Source: Streptomyces sp. ISL-98
GTDB taxonomy: Bacteria; Actinomycetota; Actinomycetes; Streptomycetales; Streptomycetaceae
NCBI RefSeq assembly: GCF_018614055.1
Contig: NZ_JAGGPB010000028.1
Span: forward strand, 35,784 to 99,783
Length of the DNA stretch: 64,000 bases
Direction: 5' to 3'
The position numbers and the translations under genes are program-made. Each line of letters starts with the position of its first letter. Position 1 is the first letter of the stretch. The notes below the pieces were generated by a model. The model did not search any database. It was not told the DNA's origin and saw only the letters and a program-made list of their open reading frames with translations. This document shows positions 8,654-16,207 of this stretch, in pieces.

Positions 8654-9163
8654 ATGGATACGTCTTGGTGGTGGGCGCTGGTCGGCGTCGTGATGATCGC
8701 GCTGGTCGCGGCGGTTGTCGACGGGCGGAGGCGGGGGCGGCGGCCCGGGGAGCGTACGCGTCCGCCCGGTGCGCCGGGGCGGCCGAGGGTGCGGAGGCCG
8801 GCGCAGAGGGCGCCGCAGGGGCCGCGGGGGCCGCGCCGCAAGCCGCCGGAGCGGGTGCCGCGGGCGGGTGAGATCTGGTGGGCGGATGTGCCGTACGAGG
8901 ACGGGCCGGGGTCGAAGGACCGGCCCTGCCTGGTCCTGTCCGTACGGGGTGACAGTGCGCTCATCGCGAAGATCACCACCAAGCACCGCGAAGAACGGCC
9001 GGGCGTGATCGCGCTGCCGGCGGGGGCGGTGGGGGATGCGCGGGCGCGGCCGAGCTTCCTGGAGACGGATGAGCTGCGGGAGGTGGGGGTGTGGGAGTTC
9101 CGCCGCCGGGTGGGGCTTGCGGACCCGACGCTTTGGGGGCGGGTGCGGCACCTGGCGAAGTGA
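8654..9163 (+). CDS. Membrane-anchored PemK/MazF-family protein without an adjacent antitoxin
   Basis: 169 residues. Residues 5-22 (WWWALVGVVMIALVAAVV) form one membrane helix. A linker of about 45 residues, very rich in Arg, Pro and Gly, follows. The PemK/MazF barrel begins at about residue 72 (RAGEIWWADVPYEDGPGSKD, then RPCLVLSV), with ITTK and the C-terminal half intact. The RP Arg and the Thr of ITTK correspond to the endoribonuclease site of MazF toxins. No antitoxin-like small gene is beside it: upstream is the divergent MBL gene, downstream a repeat-type intergenic region. Whether it is an active RNase is unknown. Confidence 0.82.
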   Translation: MDTSWWWALVGVVMIALVAAVVDGRRRGRRPGERTRPPGAPGRPRVRRPAQRAPQGPRGPRRKPPERVPRAGEIWWADVPYEDGPGSKDRPCLVLSVRGDSALIAKITTKHREERPGVIALPAGAVGDARARPSFLETDELREVGVWEFRRRVGLADPTLWGRVRHLAK

Positions 9164-9239
9164 TGCGGGCGCGGTGCGTGGGCTGTGGGGTGCGGTGCGG
9201 GGGCGCGGGGCCTGGCGCGGGTGCGCGGCTGCGCGGGAC

Positions 9240-9375
9240 TGTTCCCCTCCCCGCCCCTTCCCGAAACTGGGGGCAAGCCCCCAGACCCCCGGACGCCGTT
9301 GGGGTCCCCCGGACGAAGTCTGCGGGAGTGTCCTCAAGCGCCGGACAGGCTGGAGTGCCGAGAAGGGGCGGGGTG
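9240..9375. repeat. Streptomyces-type intergenic hairpin repeat
   Basis: The gene-free stretch 9164-9388 contains CTGGGGGCAAGCCCCCAG, a 7-bp stem hairpin, followed by ACCCCC..., AAGCGCCGGACAGGCTG and flanking CCCCGCCCC/GGGGCGGGG arms. From memory this CGCCGGACxGGCT plus GGGGxxxCCCC block occurs in many copies between genes in Streptomyces. It probably serves as a terminator for the convergent pemK-like and cysM genes. Confidence 0.55.
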
Positions 9376-9388
9376 GGGGAAATCCCAC

Positions 9389-10339
9389 CTACGCCCAGAG
9401 CTGGCCCTGCAGGGTTTCGATGGCCGCCTCCGTCGTCTCCGCCGTGTAGACGCCCGTCGACAGGTACTTCCAGCCGCCGTCCGCGACCACGAAAACGATG
9501 TCCGCCGTCTCCCCCGCCTTGACCGCCTTCCGGCCCACCCCGATCGCCGCGTGCAACGCCGCGCCCGTCGAGACGCCCGCGAAGATGCCCTCCTGCTGGA
9601 GGAGTTCGCGGGTGCGGGTCACCGCGTCGGCCGAGCCGACCGAGAAGCGCGTGGTCAGGACCGACGCGTCGTACAGCTCGGGGACGAAACCCTCGTCGAG
9701 GTTGCGCAGGCCGTAGACCAGGTCGTCGTAGCGCGGCTCAGCGGCGACGATCTTGATGTCGGGGACGTTTTCGCGCAGGTAGCGGCCTACGCCCATGAGT
9801 GTGCCGGTGGTGCCCAGGCCCGCCACGAAGTGCGTGATGGAGGGAAGGTCGGCGAGGATCTCGGGGCCCGTGGTGGCGTAGTGGGCGCCCGCATTGTCCG
9901 GGTTGCCGTACTGGTAGAGCATCACCCAGGACGGGTTCTCGGCCGAGAGTTCCTTGGCGACCCGTACCGCCGTGTTGGAGCCGCCCGCCGCCGGGGACGA
10001 GATGATCTCCGCGCCCCACATGGTGAGCAGGTCGCGGCGCTCCTGGGAAGTGTTCTCCGGCATGACGCACACGATGCGGTAGCCCTTGAGGCGGGCCGCC
10101 ATCGCGAGCGAGATGCCGGTGTTGCCGCTGGTCGGCTCCAGAATGGTGCAGCCGGGCGTCAAACGGCCGTCCTTCTCCGCCTGTTCGACCATGTGGAGCG
10201 CGGGGCGGTCCTTGATCGAGCCGGTGGGGTTGCGGTCCTCCAGCTTGGCCCAGATGCGGACCTCGTCCGAGGGGGACAGCCGCGGGAGGCGGACGAGCGG
10301 GGTGTTCCCGACCGCCGCCAGCGGGGAGTCGTACCGCAT
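9389..10339 (-). CDS. cysM: O-phosphoserine-dependent cysteine synthase, CysM type
   Basis: 316 residues, fold-type II PLP enzyme. PLP lysine Lys43 lies in NPTGSIKDRPAL; TSGNTGISLAM and GLGTTGTLMGVGRYL bind substrate and PLP phosphate. The segment YGLRNLDEGFVPELYD is the signature of mycobacterial CysM, whose Arg in LRN selects O-phosphoserine. Established for M. tuberculosis: CysM joins O-phosphoserine with sulfide carried as CysO thiocarboxylate. Its ATG overlaps the cysO stop (TGATG), so the two are translationally coupled. The start gives the family N-terminus MRYDSPLAAVGNTPLV. Confidence 0.95.
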   Translation of the reverse strand: MRYDSPLAAVGNTPLVRLPRLSPSDEVRIWAKLEDRNPTGSIKDRPALHMVEQAEKDGRLTPGCTILEPTSGNTGISLAMAARLKGYRIVCVMPENTSQERRDLLTMWGAEIISSPAAGGSNTAVRVAKELSAENPSWVMLYQYGNPDNAGAHYATTGPEILADLPSITHFVAGLGTTGTLMGVGRYLRENVPDIKIVAAEPRYDDLVYGLRNLDEGFVPELYDASVLTTRFSVGSADAVTRTRELLQQEGIFAGVSTGAALHAAIGVGRKAVKAGETADIVFVVADGGWKYLSTGVYTAETTEAAIETLQGQLWA

Positions 10340-10626
10340 CAGACCATGCCGCCGGCGACGGCCGGGAGGATCGTGACGCTGTCGCCGTCGGCGAGCTTCG
10401 TGGAGATGCCGTCCAGGAAGCGGACGTCCTCGTCATTGAGGTAGACGTTCACGAAGCGGCGCAGCTGGTCGCCGTTCGCCTTGTCGATGAGTCGCTCCTG
10501 GATGCCGTGGTGGCGCGCTTCCAGGTCGTTGAAGAGGTCGGCGAGCGTGTCGCCGTTGCCCTCGACGGCCTTGGCGCCGTCGGTGTAGGTGCGGAGGATG
10601 GTCGGGATGCGGACCTCGATGGCCAT
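10339..10626 (-). CDS. cysO: CysO-like ubiquitin-fold sulfur carrier with a two-residue C-terminal extension
   Basis: 95 residues of MoaD/ThiS-like beta-grasp fold (MAIEVRIPTILRTYTDGAK at the start, VNVYLNDEDVRFLDG, SVTILPAVAGG). The functional C-terminal diglycine is followed by Met-Val before the TGA. In M. tuberculosis CysO ends at the diglycine, which is adenylated and thiocarboxylated by MoeZ. Here the tail must be removed first, or the site is altered. A JAMM protease gene (mec) lies 3.3 kb upstream on the same strand. ATG 10626 follows an AGGAG. A Cys-containing leader peptide precedes it. Confidence 0.93.
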   Translation of the reverse strand: MAIEVRIPTILRTYTDGAKAVEGNGDTLADLFNDLEARHHGIQERLIDKANGDQLRRFVNVYLNDEDVRFLDGISTKLADGDSVTILPAVAGGMV

Positions 10627-10769
10627 GGCTTTCGACTCCTGTCAGGAGGGCGGCGTGCGTGAAGGGCGCGGCAGTTCGTCCCCCGCGCAGGGGCGTGCAG
10701 GTGGTGCGTACTACTACATGGTGCTGCGTGGTGCGTGCGGCCGTGTGCTGGGGTGGGTCCGCGGCTCAG

Positions 10770-10874
10770 TCAGGGCGTACAGATCGCACTGGCGAGCCGG
10801 CACAGATCGACGTGCAGGCGCGCGACAAGCAGCACTGTGCTCGGCGTCGTCTCAGTCACGTCGTGGGGAACCAT
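10770..10874 (-). CDS. 34-aa cysteine-containing leader peptide upstream of cysO
   Basis: An ATG at 10874 opens 34 codons ending in TGA at 10770. The C-terminal half contains HVDLCRLASAICTP, with Cys codons 25 and 32. This HVDLCR..SAIC pattern recurs, as I recall, in streptomycete 'putative leader peptides' in front of sulfur-metabolism genes. A TATAC -10-like box lies only about 9 bp before the ATG, so the message is probably leaderless. In mycobacteria, leaderless Cys-rich short ORFs act as cysteine-responsive attenuators of downstream operons (established); the same is inferred here for cysO-cysM. The gap from leader stop to cysO is 143 bp. Confidence 0.8.
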   Translation of the reverse strand: MVPHDVTETTPSTVLLVARLHVDLCRLASAICTP

Positions 10875-10882
10875 TCGGTCAT

Positions 10883-10925
10883 CGTATAGATTCCCGACCC
10901 GCTTCCGGGTATGTGATCTCACATA
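10883..10925 (-). promoter_or_regulatory. Promoter with perfect 16-bp palindromic operator for the cysO operon
   Basis: TATGTGATCTCACATA (10910-10925) is a perfect palindrome. On the minus strand a -10-like TCTATACG lies at about 10883-10890, placing the palindrome over the -35 region of a transcript starting near 10876, just before the leader ATG. The regulator is unknown; the symmetric TGTGA-TC-TCACA core suggests a dimeric HTH repressor or activator. Confidence 0.6.
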
Positions 10926-10943
10926 GTGGGCGAAAAACGTTCG

Positions 10944-11717
10944 TCAGGTGGACACGGGGAGGTAGACGACGGTCGGGGTGCCGGTCGTCGGATGCGTGCT
11001 GACCTCGGCCGATACCCCGTAGACGGTACGCAGGAGGTCGGCCGTGAGCACTTCCTCCGGGGCGCCCGAGGCGACCACTCGGCCGCTGTCCAGGACGTAT
11101 AGCCGGTCGCAGTAGTACGCCGCGAGGTTCAGGTCGTGCAGGGCGAGCAGGTTGGTGGTGCCCAAGTCGCGGACGAGGCTCAGAATTTCCAGCTGGTAGC
11201 GGATGTCCAGGTGGTTCGTGGGCTCGTCGAGTACGACCAGGGACGGCCGCTGGACCAGCGCCCGCGCCACCAGAGCCCGCTGGCGTTCGCCGCCCGAGAG
11301 GGAGGGGAAGCTCCGGTCCGCGAGGTCCGTGATGCCGACCCTGGCGAGGGCGGCTCGTACGAGATCCGTGTCGGCGTCTGTGTCCTGTTCCCAGAACCGT
11401 TTGTGCGGGGAGCGGCCCATGGCGACGATCTCGCGGACGGTCAGCTCGAACCCGGCCTGGCCGTCCTGCGGGACGGTCGCGATGCGCCGGGCCCGGGCTT
11501 TGGGGCCCATGACGTGCAGGTCGTCGCCGTCCAGGAGGACACGGCCGCGGGTGGGGCGCAGGGCCCCGTACACGCACCGGAGCAGCGTCGTCTTGCCGCT
11601 GCCGTTGGGGCCGACCAGGCCGACCGTCTCGCCGTCGGCGGCGGTGATGGTGACGTCGTCGACGAGGTGGCGGCCTTCGACGCCGTACGAGAGGCCTTCC
11701 GCCGTGAGGGTCGTCAT
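10944..11717 (-). CDS. btuD: Cobalamin ABC transporter ATPase
   Basis: 257 residues. Walker A GPNGSGKTT (about 30-38), ABC signature LSGGERQRALVARAL, Walker B VVLDEP followed by TNHLDIRYQ, and the switch His in LALHDLNLA are all present. It is of the FecE/BtuD class. ATG 11717 overlaps the permease stop by four bases (ATGA). The operon is headed by a cobalamin riboswitch, so vitamin B12 or a corrinoid is the probable substrate rather than a siderophore. Confidence 0.88.
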   Translation of the reverse strand: MTTLTAEGLSYGVEGRHLVDDVTITAADGETVGLVGPNGSGKTTLLRCVYGALRPTRGRVLLDGDDLHVMGPKARARRIATVPQDGQAGFELTVREIVAMGRSPHKRFWEQDTDADTDLVRAALARVGITDLADRSFPSLSGGERQRALVARALVQRPSLVVLDEPTNHLDIRYQLEILSLVRDLGTTNLLALHDLNLAAYYCDRLYVLDSGRVVASGAPEEVLTADLLRTVYGVSAEVSTHPTTGTPTVVYLPVST

Positions 11718-12754
11718 GCGGGGGCTCCCTCGGGGCGGCGGCGCAGCATCCACAGGAAGAACGGGCCGCCGGTCAGGGCGGTGAGCACGCCGACGGGTAT
11801 GTCCTGGGGCGCGGCGACGGTACGGGCGGCCAGGTCCGCCACGACCAGGAAGACGGCCCCGCCGAGCGCGGCGACGGGCAGCAGCCTGCGGTGTCCGGCG
11901 CCGACCATCATGCGGGCGGCGTGCGGGACCATCAGGCCGACGAAGCCGATCGCACCGCTGTAGGCGACGAGTACGGCGGTGAGCAGCGAGGCCAGCACGA
12001 ACACGGCCGCGCGGAAGCGGGCGGTGTCGAGCCCGAGGACGGTGGCACCCTCCTCCCCCACCAGCAGCAGGTCGAGCGGACGGGCGAGGGTGACGAGGGC
12101 GGCCGTCCCGACGGCCAGGACGGTCGCGGGCAGTGCGAGCAGGCCCCAGCGGGCACTGCCGAGGCCGCCGAGCGTCCAGTACAGGACTTCCTGGAGGTGG
12201 TCGGCGCGGGCCGAGGTCACCATGATCAGGCTGGTCAGGGCGGACAGGATGTACGAGACGGCGACTCCGGCGAGGATGAGACGGCCGGTGGTCATGGCGC
12301 CGCCGCCGCGCGCGAGCCCGTACACCAGGACCAGCGAGGCGAGCGCGCCCGCGAAGGCGGCGAGCGGGATGGTGACGGTGGTGGCGACGCCCGCGCCGAT
12401 GCCGAGCACGATGACGGAGACCGCGCCGACCGAGGCCCCGGAGGAGACGCCGAGGAGGAAGGGGTCGGCGAGCCGGTTGCGTACGAGGGCCTGGAGGACG
12501 GTGCCGATGACGGCGAGCCCGGCGCCGACGACGGCGCCGAGCAGAACGCGCGGCAGCCGTACGTCGAGGACGATCGTGCGGTACGGGCCGGGGCCGGCGC
12601 CGCCGGTGATGATCTCCAGGACCTGGCCGACGGGGATGCGGACCGAGCCGAGCACGAGCCCAGCGACCGCCGCCACCGCGAGCAGGGCGGTGAGCACGGC
12701 GACGACGAGGGTGTGGCGGAGCCGCCCCCGGGCGACGGAGGTCTTGCGGCTCAC
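11714..12754 (-). CDS. btuC: Cobalamin ABC transporter permease (FecCD/BtuC family)
   Basis: 346 residues with about ten hydrophobic helices. It includes GVSSGASVGAVSVIVLG, LILAGVAVSYILSAL, VLYWTLGGLGSARW and IGFVGLMVPHAARMMVG, the standard FecCD family motifs (the last is the ATPase-coupling region). Family knowledge: forms the dimeric membrane channel fed by the binding protein. It starts two bases after the btuF stop. Corrinoid specificity is inferred from the riboswitch. Confidence 0.88.
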   Translation of the reverse strand: MSRKTSVARGRLRHTLVVAVLTALLAVAAVAGLVLGSVRIPVGQVLEIITGGAGPGPYRTIVLDVRLPRVLLGAVVGAGLAVIGTVLQALVRNRLADPFLLGVSSGASVGAVSVIVLGIGAGVATTVTIPLAAFAGALASLVLVYGLARGGGAMTTGRLILAGVAVSYILSALTSLIMVTSARADHLQEVLYWTLGGLGSARWGLLALPATVLAVGTAALVTLARPLDLLLVGEEGATVLGLDTARFRAAVFVLASLLTAVLVAYSGAIGFVGLMVPHAARMMVGAGHRRLLPVAALGGAVFLVVADLAARTVAAPQDIPVGVLTALTGGPFFLWMLRRRPEGAPA

Positions 12755-12756
12755 CG

Positions 12757-13740
12757 CTACTTCTTCAGCTCGGGGTGGAGCTGGGCCGCGAGGGAGTCGA
12801 CGGCGGCGGGGACCCGTACACCGAGGACCATGTCGGAGAGCGGGAGGACGGCGAAGCGCTTGTTCCTGATGGCGGGGACGTCGGCGAGGACCGGGTCCTC
12901 CAGCAGGCGCTTCTTCTTCTGGGCGACGGTGGTGGAGCCGTAGTCGAGGATGACGATGGTCTCGGGCCTGCGCTCGACGACGCTCTCCCAGGAGGCGTCG
13001 CCGAAGGACTTGGACAGGTTGCTGAAGAGGTTCTTGCCGCCCGCGCGGTTGATCATGTCATTGCCGATGCCACCGCCGCCGACCGTGAACGCGCTCTTGT
13101 CGCCGCTGTCGTAGACGAATACGGAGACGGGATCGACGCCCGCCAGCTTCTTGCTGGTCGCGGCGTTGCCCGCCTTGGCTTCGCCGATCCACTTCTCGGC
13201 GCGGCCGGCGACGCCGAAGGTGCGGCCGACCTCGCGGATCTCCTGGTAGACGGCGTTCATGGAGGTCTTGCCCCGGGTGCATCCCTCCACGTTCAGGCGG
13301 GAGTTGATGCCCGACTGCTTCAGCGCCTCGCGGCTGCGACCGTCGCCCGCGGCGAAGGCGGACGCGTAACCGCCGTAGACGAAGTCGGGGTTGGCGGCGA
13401 GCAGCTTCTCGTACGAGGGGTACTCCTCGGCGAGCACCGGGGTGGCCTCGTAGTCCTTCTCGTACTTGGGGAGCACCTTGTCGTCGAGGTACGCCGTCCC
13501 GGCGAGGTGCTTGGCCAGGCCGAGCTCCAGCATGACTTCGGTGACGTGCTGGTTCATGGTGACGACGCGGGTGGGGGGCGCCTTGTACGTCGTCTTCACA
13601 CCGCAGTTGGTGACGGTGTACGGGAAGCCGGGGGCGGCTTCGGCTGCGGTTTCGGCCTTGTCCGGACCGCCCGCACCTGAGGTGCAGGCGGTGAGGGAGA
13701 GCAGGGCGGCTACGAACGCACAGCGGGGTCGCCAGGACAC
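12757..13740 (-). CDS. btuF: Cobalamin-binding lipoprotein of the ABC importer
   Basis: 327 residues. A signal peptide with lipobox LTAC (Cys19) anchors it on the outer face of the membrane. The class III binding-protein fold follows: TRVVTMNQHVTEVMLELGL near the N-terminus and an SYEKLLAANPDFVYGGY segment. The GTG start at 13740 is preceded by GGAGGAGGCACCACC, right after the riboswitch expression platform. Sequence alone would allow a siderophore ligand; the riboswitch favours corrinoids. Confidence 0.87.
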   Translation of the reverse strand: MSWRPRCAFVAALLSLTACTSGAGGPDKAETAAEAAPGFPYTVTNCGVKTTYKAPPTRVVTMNQHVTEVMLELGLAKHLAGTAYLDDKVLPKYEKDYEATPVLAEEYPSYEKLLAANPDFVYGGYASAFAAGDGRSREALKQSGINSRLNVEGCTRGKTSMNAVYQEIREVGRTFGVAGRAEKWIGEAKAGNAATSKKLAGVDPVSVFVYDSGDKSAFTVGGGGIGNDMINRAGGKNLFSNLSKSFGDASWESVVERRPETIVILDYGSTTVAQKKKRLLEDPVLADVPAIRNKRFAVLPLSDMVLGVRVPAAVDSLAAQLHPELKK

Positions 13741-13789
13741 GGTGGTGCCTCCTCCGGGGGATTTCCTCGTCCCCTGGTCGGTGGTGCGG

Positions 13790-13897
13790 AAGGCGGCAGG
13801 TCAGTTCCTGGCTTCCGGGCGTCGCTCGGTCGGCGTTGCCTGGTCACAGTGGCGGGACCGTGCCGGATTCGCACCGGCTTCCTGGGTCCTGCCGCCT
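13790..13897 (-). ncRNA. Cobalamin riboswitch
   Basis: The minus strand shows the conserved core AAGCCGGTGCGAATCCGGC-ACGGTCCCGCCACTGTGACC, including the B12 box region GCCACTGT, then CGGAAGCCAGGAACTG. P1 is formed by GGCGGCAGG near 13888-13896 and CCTGCCGCC near 13792-13800. It lies 50 bp before the btuF GTG, whose ribosome site CCGGAGGAGG could be sequestered on B12 binding. Confidence 0.95.
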
Positions 13898-13909
13898 CAA
13901 AGGTCGTGC

Positions 13910-14332
13910 TCAGTATGCCTGTACGACCTTGACGTCTTCCTCAGTGATCACGCCGCCCACAATGCGGAACGAGCGGAACTGGAACGGGCCGGCGTCGTCG
14001 GTGTCTGCCGTGGAGACCAGGACGTAATGGGCGCCGGGCTCATTTGCGTAGCTGATGTCCGTACGGGACGGGTAGGCCTCGGTCGCCGTGTGCGAGTGGT
14101 AGATGATCACGGGCTCTTCGTCCCGGTCGTCCATGTCGCGGTAGAGCTTGAGCAGGTCGGACGAGTCGAACTCGTAGAACGTGGGCGAGCGGGCGGCGTT
14201 GAGCATCGGGATGAACCGCTCGGGCCGGTCGGTGCCCGCCGGGCCCGCGACCACACCGCAGGCCTCGTCGGGGTGGTCGGCGCGTGCGTGCGCGACGATC
14301 TGGTCGTACAGGGCCTGGGAAAGGGTCAGCAT
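13910..14332 (-). CDS. mec: Mec-like JAMM (M67) isopeptidase for the CysO pathway
   Basis: 140 residues. The JAMM+ zinc motif is complete: Glu23 in HPDEACGVV and H79-S-H81-x7-S89-xx-D92 in YHSHTATEAYPSRTD. Established for M. tuberculosis Mec: Zn-dependent removal of cysteine from the CysO-Cys adduct. Here it may also trim the Met-Val tail of CysO. ATG 14332 is chosen; an in-frame TTG at 14350 would add six residues. It ends 13 bp before the cobalamin riboswitch, and is separated from cysO by the btu genes. Confidence 0.9.
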   Translation of the reverse strand: MLTLSQALYDQIVAHARADHPDEACGVVAGPAGTDRPERFIPMLNAARSPTFYEFDSSDLLKLYRDMDDRDEEPVIIYHSHTATEAYPSRTDISYANEPGAHYVLVSTADTDDAGPFQFRSFRIVGGVITEEDVKVVQAY

Positions 14333-14352
14333 GGGCCCCAGGATAAGCAAAG

Positions 14353-14389
14353 GGTCCCGCCCGTACCGAAGGATGGTACGGACGGGACC
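14353..14389 (-). terminator. Terminator after the amino-acid permease gene
   Basis: GGTCCCGCCCGTACC pairs with GGTACGGACGGGACC (one mismatch) around a short loop, 22 bp past the permease stop and before mec. Confidence 0.75.
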
Positions 14390-14411
14390 GAATGCTGGAC
14401 AGCGGTCAGGC

Positions 14412-15869
14412 TCAGGCCTTTGAGGCGACGCTCGCGTTCCGCTTCTTCAGCACCAGCCACGCGATGCCGAGCAGCAGCGCCCACAGCGGCGCGCAGTACA
14501 GCGAGATCCGCGCGTCCTTGTCGATGCCCATCATCACGATGACCATGCCGATGAAGAGCAGGGCGAACCAGCTGGTGTACGGCGCTCCGGGGGCCTTGAA
14601 GGCAGACTGCGGCAGCTCGCCGCGGTCGGCCTTGGCGCGGTAGCGGATCTGGCTCACAAGGATCATGATCCAGGCCCACATGCCGGAGATGGTCGCGAAG
14701 GAGACGACGTAGTTGAACGCCTCGCCCGGCCACTGGTAGTTGATCCACACGCCGACCAGCATCAGGGCGGCGGAGAAGGACGTGCCCGCGAGGGGCAGGC
14801 CGTTCTTGGTCAGCTTGGTGAAGAACTTCGGGCCCTGGCCGTTGAGCGCGAGGTCGCGCAGCATGCGGCCGGTGGAGTACATGCCCGAGTTGCAGGAGGA
14901 CAGGGCGGCAGTGAGAACCACGAAGTTGACGATGGCCGCGCCGACGCCGAGGCCCATCTTCTCGAAGGCCGCCACGAACGGCGAGACGCCCGGCTGGAAG
15001 TGGGTCCACGGGACGACCGACAGGATCATGATCAGCGCGCCGACGTAGAAGACGGCGATGCGCCACGGGACGGTGTTGATGGCCTTGGGCAGGACGGTCT
15101 TCGGGTCCTTGGCCTCGCCCGCGGTGACGCCGACCAGCTCGACGGCGAGGAAGGCGAACATGACCAGCTGGAGGGTCATCAGGGTCTGGCCGATGCCGTT
15201 GGGGAAGAAGCCGCCCTGGTCCCAGAGCATGGTCACCGATGCGGTGTCGCCGGCGTCGGAGAAGCCGATGGTGAGGATGCCGGCGCAGATCAGGATCATG
15301 CCGACGATCGCGGTGACCTTGACCATGGAGAACCAGAACTCGAGCTCGCCGAAGAGCTTGACGGAGATCAGGTTCGCGAGGAAGAGGACGACCGTGAAGA
15401 TCAGGGCGAAGACCCATTGCGGCTGATTGAGCCAGCCGTCCGCGTTCTTGGTCCAGTACTGCATGTACTCGGACGCCGCGGTCACCTCGGTGATGCCGGT
15501 GACGACCCAGAAGAGCCAGTACGTCCAGCCGGTCACGAAGCCCGCGAAGGGGCCGACGAACTCGCGGGCGTACTCCGAGAAGGAGCCGGAGACCGGGCGG
15601 TACATGAGGAGCTCGCCGAGCGCCCGCATGATGAAGAAGATGACCAGGCCGGCCATGGCGTACGCCAGGATCAGGCTGGGGCCCGCGATGGAGATGCCCT
15701 TGCCCGCACCGAGGAAGAGCCCGGTGCCGATGGCGCCGCCGATCGCGATCATCTGGATCTGGCGGGCGCCGAGTCCGCGCTGATAACCCTCGCCGCCGCC
15801 TTCTTCAGGCGGGCCGCCGGGGGCTTCGTTGTCTTTTTTGTGCGTGTCGACCTGTGCAGAGGAGGTCAT
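14412..15869 (-). CDS. Amino-acid permease (APC superfamily, AAT family)
   Basis: 485 residues. After a Gly/Glu-rich cytoplasmic N-terminus come about 12 transmembrane helices. The first is QIQMIAIGGAIGTGLFLGAG, the unwound TM1 substrate site of AAT permeases; RALGELLMYRPVSGSFSEYA and VTAASEYMQYW follow. Relatives include D-Ser/D-Ala/Gly (CycA), GABA and aromatic permeases; I cannot choose among them. ATG 15869 has GAGAAAGG upstream, and an in-frame ATG at 15887 would add six residues. A terminator follows. Confidence 0.88.
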   Translation of the reverse strand: MTSSAQVDTHKKDNEAPGGPPEEGGGEGYQRGLGARQIQMIAIGGAIGTGLFLGAGKGISIAGPSLILAYAMAGLVIFFIMRALGELLMYRPVSGSFSEYAREFVGPFAGFVTGWTYWLFWVVTGITEVTAASEYMQYWTKNADGWLNQPQWVFALIFTVVLFLANLISVKLFGELEFWFSMVKVTAIVGMILICAGILTIGFSDAGDTASVTMLWDQGGFFPNGIGQTLMTLQLVMFAFLAVELVGVTAGEAKDPKTVLPKAINTVPWRIAVFYVGALIMILSVVPWTHFQPGVSPFVAAFEKMGLGVGAAIVNFVVLTAALSSCNSGMYSTGRMLRDLALNGQGPKFFTKLTKNGLPLAGTSFSAALMLVGVWINYQWPGEAFNYVVSFATISGMWAWIMILVSQIRYRAKADRGELPQSAFKAPGAPYTSWFALLFIGMVIVMMGIDKDARISLYCAPLWALLLGIAWLVLKKRNASVASKA

Positions 15870-16207
15870 GGTCGCGCCTTTCTCCATGACGATCCGGCCG
15901 TGGGGGCTCGGATCGACTGTGACGATCCTTTGGGGGAATCCCCCGGATGTGGATGGAGTGCTTCCGGCGGTCGGCCGGCCACAGCGCACCCGGCGGACAG
16001 GGGTGGCGTCCACCGGGCGGTCGAGAAGATTTATCACGGCTGCACCATTGATCCACACGGATCCGCGGCGCCTCCTGTGGCACACACCACTGGAAAAAGC
16101 GGACAAAAAGCCCCTGAGGCGGCAAACGAACAGGCGGTGGTAATGCGATCGTTATCCGGATTTGAGCGTCCGTTGAGCGAACACCATGCTCGACATGTCC
16201 CGACAGG
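15870..16207. other. Intergenic region upstream of the permease, no gene seen
   Basis: 338 bp less GC-rich than its surroundings, between the end of the DUF2017 gene and the start of the permease gene. It holds a GGGGGAATCCCCC hairpin near 15933-15945 and an AT-richer stretch (16080-16170) likely to contain the permease promoter. I found no convincing ORF or riboswitch. Confidence 0.5.

Noticed and set aside
9268..9286. GGGGGCAAGCCCCC hairpin considered as a rifamycin-associated element
   Set aside because: It lacks the remembered 19-bp consensus spacing, and is part of a common intergenic repeat far from the HelD-like gene. No such element was found before 61763 either.
10944..13740. Reading the ABC importer as a siderophore transporter
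   Set aside because: Protein families alone would allow it, but a clear cobalamin riboswitch heads the operon.
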